Of a stretch of DNA of 64,000 nt, positions 16,401 to 30,400 are shown piece after piece (within the stretch, counting starts at the first letter, position 1; each line of letters opens with the position of its first letter). The notes below the pieces were generated by a model that saw nothing but the letters and a program-made list of their open reading frames with translations, was not told the origin of the DNA and searched no databases. The stretch spans positions 95,066,599 to 95,130,598 of the forward strand of contig CM060911.1 of assembly GCA_030737875.1 (NCBI GenBank). Direction: 5' to 3'. Made by a program: the position numbers and the translations under genes. Origin of the DNA: Allium sativum (lineage: Eukaryota > Streptophyta > Magnoliopsida > Asparagales > Amaryllidaceae).

Positions 16401-19400
16401 CCGCCTGTGACTGAAAAATTAGAAGATCTGTGCATTTTAATCCCTTTTATTTTATTTTGTATGGTGAATTGACAATGTAACGACCCGTGTTTTTCGACCA
16501 TTTGAATATGAACATTTAAATTAGTTTTAAATATTATATTGAGAATATTAATGAAATTTAATATTTAATTCGTTATTAAAAACGAAGTTGAACGTTATAA
16601 TTTATATATAATATATAAATCGAGCTCAAAATGACGTGCAGTTCGTAAATTGGAGTTTTGAACTTCAACTGAGAATACAGGATTCAATATAAGTCGGATT
16701 TCTGTGAAACAAGACACGTTGGAGCCGTATTGGCAATAGCTTTCATATGAAAGAGAAAAATCCAGATTTCGTTTTATAGTTTGATAGTTATGGCCAAATC
16801 AAAATTTGAAATAGTCGCTATGGAAAACCGTTATTTAATTATAGGCCTTTAAAATAGTCGTTTTGCAAACGGACTCAGATTTCGACAAAACCAGTTTCAT
16901 TAGAACCGTATCGTTAAATTATTGTTAGAAAATCAAACTGCGTGGAGAACCGATGTCGTATGTGGCCACGATAGCCAAAAACGCTCGTTCAAAATTCTAT
17001 AGCGTGCATTTAAATAAGTAAATGGATATTGGAGTGTAACTTGAGCAAACGATCGAATTAGGCCACGAAACCAGTTCCGTTGAGTTCGTATTGTCGATTA
17101 GAGTCAGAATAAGTATATAGTTTGTTATTTTTAGAGATCGAGAAATTTGGCGTTAAAAAGGGTAGGGTGGTTCAGGGTAAAAACAGCCTACCGGGGCAAC
17201 AGCCTCAGAATGCGACGAAATTAGTGCCATTGGGTTCGTATCGAAAAGTTATTGTTGATGTTCGCAGTTTCAAGTGGATTTGATTTATCTAGTGACCGTG
17301 GAAAAATTAAATGCGTGTTCATTTCCGGTTTCATAAAGGAAATTTTTTCATACGACCTCGGATTTCGATGAAACTTGTCCCATTGGGTTCGAAATACTGT
17401 TTTACACCAAGATTAGCCTTTTTATTAGAAGATAGAGGTCGTCTCTAGGGGTTTTATTGAGTTACTTCGCAACAAAGTTTCGCTATATATTATTTTCTTC
17501 TCCAGTTGTGTTACAGTGGCTATGTACCCTATATTATCACTCGCACGCCAATCAATATCCTTCCAGCTATTTTCTGGTACCACCTACGCCCTAGAGATGA
17601 AAACACAAATCAGCTTACACCATGTGCATGCCTAAACAACAACGTACAACAGCCCTAACGTATCATTTCATATTAAATCAGAGTGTGCAAAACGTACAAA
17701 TAAATAGCAACCGTGCCGGCCAAGGTTTGTTTCGAGAATAGCATCCATACAGATATCTAAACTATAGCGCGGACCTAAATATTTATATAATAAAATTATA
17801 ACGTGGGCACCACGGCTCCAACTCTATAAATACGTTGTTCCCCTTCCTGCCAAAACACAAACTCTCCAGTCTTCTCTCTCTCTTCTTTTCGAACCAGCAA
17901 CCGACCCCTTCCCGTAAGAAAAAAAAAAGAGAAAGGAAGAGAAAATGGTATGATGCGTTAACAGTAGGGGATGGTAGCGGCCTCATGCGGGTTCAGTGGC
18001 ACTTGGGATTGTACCGTGTATATGCATTGAAATGGAAGGAAGCTGAGGGAGTGAGGTGGACAGAACAAAGGGAGAAGGTGGCGTGCAGGAGGGGAATGGA
18101 GGATGGTTACCAAGGCAAAAGTAGAACGCGGTCACGAAAAAAAAAAAAAAAAAACTGACGCAAGGGTGGAGCAATGGGGTGCGTGGTTTCTGGGATGGAG
18201 GGGTTCTAACGAAGGCGCTGGTACTAGGAAGCAACCCAGATTTAAAACAAAACATTTGAAAAAAAAAAAAGAACGGAAAAAGAAAAAGAAAAGGACATGA
18301 AGAAAGAACAGCGAAGGGGAGCAGGTTCGGTGTATAGCCGAAAAGCATGCACAGCATCGGACCAAACAAAAAGACGTTGGAACCGCACCAACAAGCGAAA
18401 CGAGTTGGAACTGATCTGGACAGAGTTGATGGTAATTGAAAACAAATCATTTAACGCAGAATGGAAATCCAGGTGAGTTAACCTCACTCAGTTACCCTTT
18501 TTATATTTTATATAAATTGGGTATTTTTATTTTGTGTGCCCTGCTTGCCAATGGTTGACTGCTTTGTTAGTTATCTATTTAACTGTTGATTTAACCGATG
18601 AAATTAAACTGTGTTAATTTCAGTGAAATACCAAATCGTTATTTTTAACGATTGGTTCCAATAAAGGTGACTCACCTTGGTTGGTCACGTTTATTTATAA
18701 ACGTGTTTAAAATGGTTGAATTGTTTGAAGTGTTTGTGGTTGATGTTAAATGGTCGTTATTTAATTTATCAGTTAAACAAAACTGAACAGTCTGATTTGA
18801 GAAAAACCATTTGAATACAGGGAAGAACAGGTTGGAGGGATCCAACCGGATTCCTCAAATGTATTATTTATTTTCATATGATCATATATGAACTGATCTG
18901 TTTGTGTGATTGATTTGATGGTTGATTATTGACTGGATATTCAACATCTGTTTGGTTTAAACCAATGAGCGATATTGGTTAAGTGTTTGGCAGAGTATGG
19001 CCTTTAAAACCAATCGAGGTATAGATATTGATTCACCAACAGGTGAATCGATAGAGTTGAGGTTATAAAATTTATTTTTTATAACCAGAGTTAAATTTGA
19101 ATTATATTATTTGAATAAAAGTTATTTAAGAGAAATAAATAAATATTTTATTTGTTTAATACTTTGATTTGTTATGAATTTATTTTGCAAAGCAAATGTT
19201 GATGTTAATCAGATTTACCAGTTGAAGAATAAGAAATGAATTAAATGGTTAAACCTTGAGAATTTGTTTTGTAAAGAAACAAATAATTAGAATTTATTTT
19301 AATTAATTATATTTTTAATTAATTTAAAGCAAGGATTGTTGAAATCGGTTAATGAGATAATCAAGTTTTTGAGTTAATTAAATCGACCGTTTGGAATTAG

Positions 19401-22400
19401 AATTTGTTTATCAAGTTAATGTGTTTTGACTAAAATAGTTAAATGAATATTGTTTGAATTTAAATAAGGATTTAAAAGGGATTTAATATTTTAGTTAATA
19501 AAGGGATTAACTATTAAAGTAGTTAATGTTTGAAATAAGTTATGATTTTAATTAATGATAAATTTAGGAATATATTTGTAAATGGGAATTCATTTAAAAA
19601 AGTTACCGAATGTGAGATGCAAGCCAATTGAATGGTGAAAGGAAATAAACATACTCAATTATATGAATTAAGTGAAAGGAGATTACGATAAAAGGGTTTA
19701 TTACAAACCAGAGGTTTAAGTGAGATTTAAAGTGTAAGACGTTAATTTTACATTAACCTTATTTGGAAATGAAATCAAGTAACAAGCGAGTTTGAAATGA
19801 GATTTCAAAAGTGGGAAAAGGTTAAATATATTTGAAAGGGGATTGGAAAATGTGAATTTGGGGTTGAATAAGGGGTTATAGGGTTGTATAACCAAACCTG
19901 AGTTAAATGGAATTTGTTTGGAGATTTGAATGGAATGTTGAGTTCCTGATTACAACTTATATTTATTTGAAGATTTGAACGTTGTTGATTAAGGTCTGAG
20001 AGGTAACTGAAATACCCCAACTTGAACAACATCGGGATTATCTGAAGATGGTATTAGTTGGTAGTCGTAAGAGAGATTAGCGATAATCGATTAGTTCCAT
20101 TTGTGAAATAATAAAGCAACATTGGTGGAATCTTGGAAAAATATATATGTATATATAACAAGAGACCCAAAGTAAAGTAAATCAGTATGCAAGAATATGG
20201 TTATTCGAGATAAAATTAGTAAAACATAGTTATTCGGCTAAGTTGCCATTTAGTACGACGGCTAGCGTAATTCGCAGGGCTGCAGATAGCCTACGGCGGT
20301 CGGATGTTTCCTGAGGGAATCAGGCGTAACCATTGTGATCGCTGTGATCTAGAGCCGAGCGAATAGAATAAGTCGAATGTTAGTTAATTGAAATTAGAGT
20401 TATTTAAATATCATATTTTTGAATATTAAAAGAATTGGAAGTTTCAATTTAACAAAAAAGGAAATTAGTTTGTCAAAGGCCAAGTGATGCTAAATACTGA
20501 ATCAGTGAACTCATTGGAGTGTCATGTTTGAAACACTGAATATTTTGATAGTTAAAACACCGACTATCAAACCCTCCCCATACGATTGTTGGTATGGAAA
20601 GACCGGGATCGAATTTATATTCGAAAACCATTCCGTCCAACAAATACGTGAAGATCTCAGAAGATGATCGAGATGGTGCTGTGAAGACCGTGGATTTTCA
20701 CAAATGGAAGAACCACTAATGTTCTCTGCCTGGCAAGCAGAGATAAGCTGTGATTCTGTCATGGTTGGAATCTACGAGTTGCAAGGACTTCTCGCTACTG
20801 ATCCATGGGGTGATTCCTATATGGATGCGGCAGGAGAGTGCCTTCGGTTCATCTTGTTCCTGGATGACGTATATGGACGAATGTCTGACAGAGTATTTCC
20901 GAAGGATCACGTACGTTGATTTCTTCAAACGTGCTATAGTGTTGGCGGGGAATCGCCGTTCTCTTAGCTTAACTGCTAGAGTATTTTTGTGGATGTCAAT
21001 TAGTGATATCTGATGGATTTGACGATGTGGCATTCAAAGTGAATGACGATCAGATGTTCAAGAGTTAATTCTGGCCTCAAGCCTCATCAACCGGGAAATG
21101 ACAAAAATCGGGCAGGCAGCATGGCTATGTGGGTCGCTCCCATTAGGGTGTATAATCACCTATCTAGAGGAAATCCTATTTGCTTCTTTAATCTATGTTT
21201 CGATGCTGTCCCTTGTCGGGAGACGGTTGCTGATCCCAACCGTCGGTGATATACATTCGATACACTCAAGCGAAATGAGTGGTCGGTCATGTGAGGGCCG
21301 GGTTGCAAGAAGTTCTTGTTGAACCCAGTGTATTCGTCTCTAGAGATACACTATCGGAAGGTGGACCCATACCTTGTCAAGTTGGAATCCAATATCCAAT
21401 AAGCGCCTGCGGGTTTTGATTGTATACTATATATGTGGAGCGTGAGATGCAAGCATTCCACTAGATTTCTATTTACTTGTGTTTAGATATTATTATAATA
21501 TCAGACAAGATATTGGTTTCAAAAATGTTTTGGGTTATCGTAAGGTAAAAACCGTCCGTGTTTATGTGTGGATTTGGTCTTACGATTATCCTTTTCTTTT
21601 GAAAAGATTTTTGAACTCTAAAATCATGATTGGATGATTTACCTTATTACTGTGCGAGTTTATCTCACTCTGGTTCACCAGACTGACCCGGTGTTTTGTA
21701 AATGCTCGGGTTAGGCCGGGTTGTACAGGTTCAGGTTATCGACTACTGTGAAGAGACGAGCTGGAAGAATCCAGACGTATGATATTACTATTCCGCTGTG
21801 TGTTATATGAGGACAGATCATTATAACTGTCCCAGTGTATGATGTACTCTGATATTGTAAGTATTTTCAAAGTTCTCAATAAAGATTTACTTCTGTATTA
21901 TATTTTGTTCCGCTGCGATGTGAGACTCTGTGTTGTGGTGTTCTTCTTCTACTTCTTCTATTCTAATATTCCTATCTTATCTATTCTCACCCTCTAAATT
22001 CTTTCTATTAATGATCTGGAATGTTCGATGTCTGAATGGTCAACATGGTAGTTTGATGTTGATTTTCGGAGTCGAAAATCCCGGTTCGTTACAGACAATT
22101 TCGAGGTAGAATGCATGGAGGTTTAAATAAACTTAAATATTTCGTTTAAGATAATTATTAGTTAAAAAATTTATGACCAATAAATGTCAATAGTATACTG
22201 TATTTTGGGGACAATTTTTGTAACACCCCGTGAATTCTATAACATTAAGCTTCACAAATTAAAGTATAATTAATTATAAATGATGGAATCCAGGGAAATG
22301 GGTTGCGCCATTGCGTTCATCTCGAAATTCTGCTTGAGATAGAGTCCAAGTTTGCGTAAAACGGATATCGTATGAAGAAGATATGGACGAACGAAGTTGG

Positions 22401-25400
22401 GCAGAAAAACTAGAAAACGGGTCAGAATACACTGGCGCACTTGGGAAGTGCGCCAGAACAAAGTTGAACTGGCGCACTTGGGAAGTGCGCCAGTACATTT
22501 TTAGCCTGGCGCACCTGCCAAGTGCGCCCAGGTCAGAAAGACCTGTTGGTCAGGCCCTGGCTGGCCTGGTCAGGGTCTAGTCGAATTCTGATGCTTGGCT
22601 GAGTCACTAGGGCTTACGTGTCACCTTTTGATTGGCTCTTTGAACTTTGTACGGTCTAGATTCCACCTATCTTCATCTGATAGCTCAAAACAAGTTAAAA
22701 TTCTATAAATACAACTCAAGTCTAACCCTAAATTCACACAAATAATAGAATTCAAAAGTCGTCATGCTGCTGGAGAGGAACTAGGAATGGCCGTCAATTA
22801 GAAAGCCTAGAGACAAGCCAACACCAAAGCCTAAGAGATGAATCAAATTAAAGTTTAATCAAATCAATCAACGCAACGTTAGTCTACCCAAAGGAGCGCA
22901 TCTCAGTTTCAGAATCCAGAATCCAGAATTCAAGCTTATGCATTCGTTGTAAGTACAGTGATGTGACGAAAAGGAATTTCGCTCGATCCGAACCAGTCGC
23001 TAAACCGACCCAGACCGCTCGAAACGCCCTATCATTTGAGAACAAGCCACAAAATAGAACGCAGGCGGAAGAACATTTCGTTGTATATTACAACAATGCA
23101 TCAGATTACAAGAATATACAGAGTATAAATGAATCAATATTACACAGAAATATCAGAGATTCAAATTACATTTAAATACATCGCAGCGGAAAATAATACA
23201 ATACACAACTAGAAGAGATATACGGGTACAAAGCTTTCCGGATATCATCCCAACTGTAAACCAGGATCCTGTGAATATAAATCTGCAAAAACCAAAACTA
23301 CTAGATGCCCGTGTCGAAAATAAGGGCACCCAGAGTTTAGGTTAAAACAATAAACTCTAGGTCAGTCATGGGACTGGTGTAAGAACTAAAACAGTTGTTA
23401 ATCTTTATTTTAAATCAGATATAACAAGGGACCAAGCCGCTAACGCGGAACGGGTTTCCTCCCAAGAATACCAGTGCATAAAACAAACAGCTTAATGCTA
23501 AATAAAGAAAAATGAAGCTGTTATAAGACCCAGGTCCTATCACACAATGCAACGCAAGCCGGGGGATAGGGTTTTCCCTTATAACAGCCAAAGAATGCTT
23601 GATACGTTTAAAACAAATCATTTGATACTATTATCAGTGTATAGTGTATAAAACAATCTTCAAATCATAAGTATCAATCATAGGCGACATGAGTGTCCCA
23701 TGCCACTATGTCGCCATATATAGGTTTACAAATAAAACCGCAAATGTCACGTATTTGGAAATTGGATTTCCGTCTATGAACCGGGGCCAGGGATCGTCCT
23801 CAACCGATTCGAGACAATCTAGCCTACCATGTCTCAGTATCAGAGCTCAAGTGACCCTTGGATCGTCAGGGCCGGTCCACCGATGTGGATTAAAATGCCT
23901 GAACACTACGTTTCCCCGCCCTTTGGGGCGCAAATGAGCCAACGAATGACTCCATCGGACCCGGATCGTCCTATCAAACCGAGGCGCCTCGCAACAGCAA
24001 CAACCACACAGGTGAAAAGTATATAAATGTCAGGGCTGGTAGGTCACTGACACCACCCTAGCTAGAAAGAAAAGCATGCCCTCCTTGAGGTCCTCTCCCG
24101 TTTTTGGTTCACAACCGGGGTGTGAAACTCGCGAAGTAAACGTTACACAAAGCTACGCCACAAAGGCCGTGCTTCGATCATCAACCACAAGACTTTGCTT
24201 TTCAACAGAAGCCTTGATCATTTGCCACTTAGGCATGCCACACAGGCAATTCACTCCATGCGTTTGATATCCATCAATATATAACCCCTGAGCTCGTACG
24301 TCTTAGAGAAGGGCGTTAAGCAAGAGAATAAATTCTCCGCCGCTAAACAGATATATATTTAATAGAGATCAATCACACGGACTAAAATCCAATGTCAGAC
24401 ACACAGTCCATTTACAAGTCCGTTCTGGGTCTGAACGAAACCGGAGGTACCTAGTACCCCGCATATCCATCGATCTCCAAGAACGTCTGGACGATCACCA
24501 ACTGTTTCCATCTTCTTGGGTGTACAGCCCAATCAAGATCATCAGTAATCACCCAAACGACGTGAAGACCTCCGGTCTTCGACCATCGTCTTCATCTTCG
24601 ACTTATCGTCGTATCAGTTATTCAGAATGGGATAAACCCGGTCTTCCCGAATAACTCGCGTATATTTTAAATAAGTTTTACACAAACACAACATACGCCC
24701 CATTCCAATTCATCAGTCACTAACCGTAAATTAATCAAGAGAATAATTTCCCAAATATTAACCCCGAAGGCCGAAACCAACATCAGATCAATATCCAGAA
24801 AACCATTCTGCTTTGCTAACCGACAGTTAGTTTCTAAATTTCACATTCATAGGGAAAGATTCCCATTAATTTTATCCAAGAAAAATTCCTTGAATTTATT
24901 CTTTAATCTTCTTTTGAATTTTGATTCAACTAGTCGGGATTAACGAACCTTACCGAAGTAATCATTTGTTTTAATTTCCCAACCCCGACCTATTCCTCCC
25001 ATGAAGTAAAACTGGTTATACTTCATATCTAACACCACAGTGTTATCGGTAAATTCAATTACCATTTCACGTTTAAATCTAATTAAAGATTTGACTATCG
25101 CCTGGAGCAAAACTGGTGATACTCCATTCTCGATCATTTCAATCTAATTAAAGATTCATTAAAACTCCACTTAGTTTCAATCGTTAACTGGGTTAAAGAA
25201 TCGGTGTCATTTAAAACACGGTTCACGGTAAACCCAAAATCACATTCCATTAATTATCGGGTTAAAGAACGAGTGTTATTTAAAACACTGTCCACGATAA
25301 ACCCAAAAATTAATATCAATTCACCAATTAAATATTATTTAATTGGTACACTTCATTAAATCTAAATAAAAAGATTTAATCTTTTCTCCACTGGGTTCAA

Positions 25401-27387
25401 GAACAGTGTTAGTGAAGACACCATTCACAACAAACCCAAATCACATTTGATATTCAATACAAGGCTCTGAATAGAAAACATATCTGCTTATATTCAATAT
25501 CAAATTCTACGATTAACAAATGTCGTATTGGAAATAACGATATAAATATATATCTTTCAAATTTCCATAACAACATCTATATAATCACGAATTCCAACAT
25601 CGAAATATTCCGAAGACAATTTCGATTCAAATCCAGTCCAATGCAGTCATTGGAAATTCTAGTTATTTTTAAAACCCTTTTCAAATTCAATTTATTTATA
25701 AAAAAAATAGAATTATAATTCTAGTTCAAAACTAGTTCACTTCGATAAAAATCTATTTTTATCTTTTCAAATATGGAGTTTTTCATCCCTATTCTTCTCA
25801 AATCATTTCTTATGATTTTACACAAATTATTACTATTTTTAATAATTTTATTAAGGCCCGTACAGTCGATTTCCATCAACGGCCATCGAACTGCACTTAC
25901 AGCGACCTTTTTCAAATTTGATTTGGACATAATTCCAAATCCAACCGTTAGATTTTGAATTTCTAATATTCATTAGAAAGCTCTTTTCGAAACGAACCCA
26001 ACGGTTCCGGTTTTAGGAGAATCTGACGGTCGGATCTCCCGTAATATCCGTTCGAAGTCAACGGTCGAAATTCGCGAACTGCCGCAGTGCGGCGCGTTCT
26101 ATTCAGGCCATTATATTATATATATATATAATATATACTTCGTCGATTTCAATTCAAAACGTGCTTTATAAATCGTTTTGAATTCGTTTTTCAAACGGTT
26201 TCAATTCAAATTGATTTCTAATCCAATTTCAGTTCGTTTTCAATTCAATTTCAATTCGAATTCATTTTCAATTTGCATCCATTTATATTCCATTTCAATT
26301 CGAATTCATTTATATTCAATTTCAATTCGAATTCATTTATATTCAATTTCATTTCGAATTCATTTATATTCAATTTCAATTCGAATTCATTTATATTCAA
26401 TTTCAATTCGAATTCATTGCTTTTCGAAAAATCAGATTTTGAAATCACTTTCGATATTCATTATAAAATGAATAAAATCGATATAAATATCGTTCACGTC
26501 AAAATGGCGTCAATCTAATAAATACGGCTTCATATATTCCTATTTCAAATATTTCTATTTCAAATATTTCTATTTCTAAAATATTTCGTTCAACACATGA
26601 CTAATCTCAACGGATGAGTACTGTCAATACATGAACCTTTATTTTATAATATTCTTTATTTTTCAAATTGGAGTGAGGCCCAAACAATCACCATATAATG
26701 TTAATTATATGGATTTTCATACAACACATGTATATATCAACAACGATGAATAATCAACCATCATCCAAAGTGCATTCTACACTGTATAAGCATCAAAGAT
26801 AAATATTCAACGCTTATAACAGCCTGTCAATCAATCGATCGACATACAACTAAACAATCGGGATTAGTGTTCGTCAAATATCATCCCAATACCCGTGTGG
26901 GGGTTTCAAGCAATCAAACACAGATTTTTATTTGTGTAGTTGGGCGATGTGTAAAATTTATCATCCCAATCAATGTCCTTCAAATAGGTGTACATAAACA
27001 AACCGTCCGGTTTGTAAATGAATATTTATTTATTCACATTCACGTTAAAAATTATATTTTTAACGATAAATATTTTATTTTAAAACATGAATTTTTAGTC
27101 AGTTCATTTACAAAATAAAAATGATGTTTTTATTTTTCTAACTTATTTTAGAAAATTTCGGCGGCATAACGGGACGATATTAGAAACGGGACAAGACCTA
27201 GCCTTATCCCCGGTCTAGTGAAGGCCCACGCCCTTCACACATCAATCAAACCAATTTCATTTCACCAAACAATTCAATTCAAACCAAATAGTCTAACCAA
27301 CTACACAACCAAACAATTCAACAAACAAGCCATCCATGGTTTGTGGATGACGGGTGTCGGGTGCTACTAAACACCGTCTGCATCCTA

Positions 27388-27423
<36 letters not shown>

Positions 27424-30400
27424 CTAGAAAAATAAAATTAAAGAGCGAGAAATTCTCACTGATAGCTATCCCAACTCCACGGCACTTCATTTATAGAAAT
27501 CTTCGTTGTTCTTGCCCCTTGTCACTTTCTTTGCCCGTATTCTCTACATATGTAAAAATCACATTTTTACTTCGCTATTCAATATAGAAAAATCGCATTT
27601 TTACTTCGCTATTCAATATATAAAAATCGAATTTTTATTTTGTTATTCAATATATAAAAATCGAATTTTTACTTTGCTATTCAATATATAAAAATCGAAT
27701 TTTTACTTTGCTATTCAATATATAAAAATCGAATTTTTACTTTGCTATTCAATATATAAAAATCGAATTTTTACTTTGCTATTCAATATATAAAAATCGA
27801 ATTTTTTACTTTGCTATTCAATATATAAAAATCGAATTTTTACTTTGCTATTCAATATATAAAAATCGAATTTTTACTATTCTAAAAATCTTTTCTTTTC
27901 TATTCTACTAAAAATCCTATTTTTAATTTGAAATCATATTCTTTTCTGACATGAAAAATCATACTTGATAAATATAAAAATCGAACGTTTTATAAAAACA
28001 TAATAAATCAAAGCTTTATAGTGTAAAAAGAAAATACTTACAGTTTTTAGCGAGGGGGGCGGATTTCTGCACTAATCGAAGAGGAGGAGGGTCTCAGGCG
28101 GTCGGCTCTAGGCTGTGGCGGCGGAGCAAGGGCTCGAGGTGGGTTTCTGGTCTAAGGCGTGGGCTTTGGGGGGGTGAAGTAAATCGCGACGCCACAGGCG
28201 CCTGGGGGGGGGGGGGTGCGCGTCTCAGCAGGGAAAAAGGGGGGTGAAGTAAATCGCGGCGCCACAGGCGCCTGGGGGGGGGGGGAGTAAAGGGCGGCGC
28301 CGTCGGCGCCTGGGAAGGGGGTCATCGCGATTGATTAGGGTTTTTTTTTCTCTTTGTTGACTGTAATGAACGGTATATAGAGGGGGAGGGAGGGAGTATA
28401 GAAATATATATAGTTATTATTTTATTATTGTAAAATAGCAACTTTTATTTTCGACCTCAAAACGAAACCCACCGCCTGTCGTCCATAGCGTTTTACCCCC
28501 ATTCCGAACATAATGGGACATGTGTCGTAGGCTGATTTGATCATTTCGATCAGTTTTCGTCAAAAACAACATATAACTATATATATTGAATTTGAACGCG
28601 CATTTCAATTTACCGGGGTCACATACTAACTCGAAAAATTCCCGAAAAATATTTTCTATCTTCGTATTGACGATATGGTCCTAACAAAACTAGTTTCGTC
28701 GAATACTGAGGCCGTTTGAAAAATGGCCAATTTCCATTCGATTAAAATCAACTTAAACTGGTCAAACGTGTTTTCCTTTGCCACGCTCGCATATTGATTC
28801 AAAAAATTATGAAATTTGGAATCTAGCAATAATTTTACATCACGGATCCAACAAAAGTGGTTTCGTCGAAATCTGAGGTCGCTTGCAAAATTCCCATTTT
28901 TAAGGGCCTGAATTCCATAGCGACTATTCAGAATTTTCAACTGGACATATCTTTTGATTCCCGCTATGAAATTTTAATTTGTTGGATTCATTGGAAAGAT
29001 ATTATAAATTAGATCCTATTATTTTTGGTTTCGCTAAAATCCGGATTGTTTTGCACCCGGTACATTCAGTTGAAGTTTGAAATCAAATTATCGAACTACC
29101 GCGCCATTTTCAATTCCTTTTATAATTTAAAATAAATATTTATTTTCTAACGACGATTCAAATGAATATATACATTCGAATTATATTCAAAATAAATTTC
29201 TCGTCGATATTATTTAAAATAATTCATTTTAAATAATCAAAATTCGCTAAAATTGCCAAAATAAAAATTTTAAACTGGCCCAGATTTTTGGGTTGTTACA
29301 ATCTCCCCCACTTAAAACTTTTCGTCCCCGAAAAGGAACAAAGTCGAAAGTGGTTTGACTAATCAACTCTACGTTCGATCTGGCTTCCATTCTCCAACTT
29401 TTCAGTTTCTGAGAATTTTCAAATTCTTCAAAAATTTGGCTAACACCCTAAATTTTCGAAAAATTTCGCCATAACCTCCCCTGCACCGAGAGCCACGGGA
29501 AAATCCCGAAATTGCCATATAGGCCTTCTGATCTCAAAAAGAAAAAGAAAAAGCCAAGCGGCTAGCCAATCGGCTCATAAAATCATCATCACCCAAACAA
29601 AACAGTAAATTATGTAGTAAACATGTACCTATTTGTCGGGCAAACAAATTCTATTCTCTGCTCTAGCCTCCTTGCTATGACCTGTTCAATGTAAGTACAA
29701 GTATATGCAAGCAAATGCGACCAAATTTCAATACAATTTACTATTTGACCAATTTGGTTAAAGTTTCAACATTTAATTATTCAAACAATAATCAAACAAC
29801 ACAACCATCAATCAATTAGTGAATTATCATCTCAAATTCATAACTTTGATATATAGTCAAAAATCTCATTTTTGGTGCCAATTCACAACAATGTATCCTA
29901 GTTATATTTTGGTTCTCACACCAGTCTAATGGAAATATATAAATATCACACCTTCGAAACTCGAACACAACACTGATGATGGGTACCCAACATCAGAATC
30001 ATTCCCGGGCGACTACAATGGGATTCTATATCTACCCAGTATATTAAAATTTCGAATATACGTTTGCAAGGCGTATATGCAAAACCTTTATATATTGGAT
30101 TGTCCAAACCAATATAAATAAATAATCAAATACATGTAAAACTATTTAAATTTCAAAACAGAATTGTTTTCATTTGAAAAATATACTCCTCACACTCGTT
30201 CTAGGATATTACTGATCCCATCTCTAACGAGTCATTCTCGTTGGATATTGCCAATCCAATATCTGATGAATTCTTTCGTATGGTTCTAATGTGTCTTGTT
30301 CTCAAAGCTTTGTAAACCAAAGCTCTGATACCAAATGTGACGAAAAGGAATTTCGCTCGATCCGAACCAGTCGCTAAACCGACCCAGACCGCTCGAAACG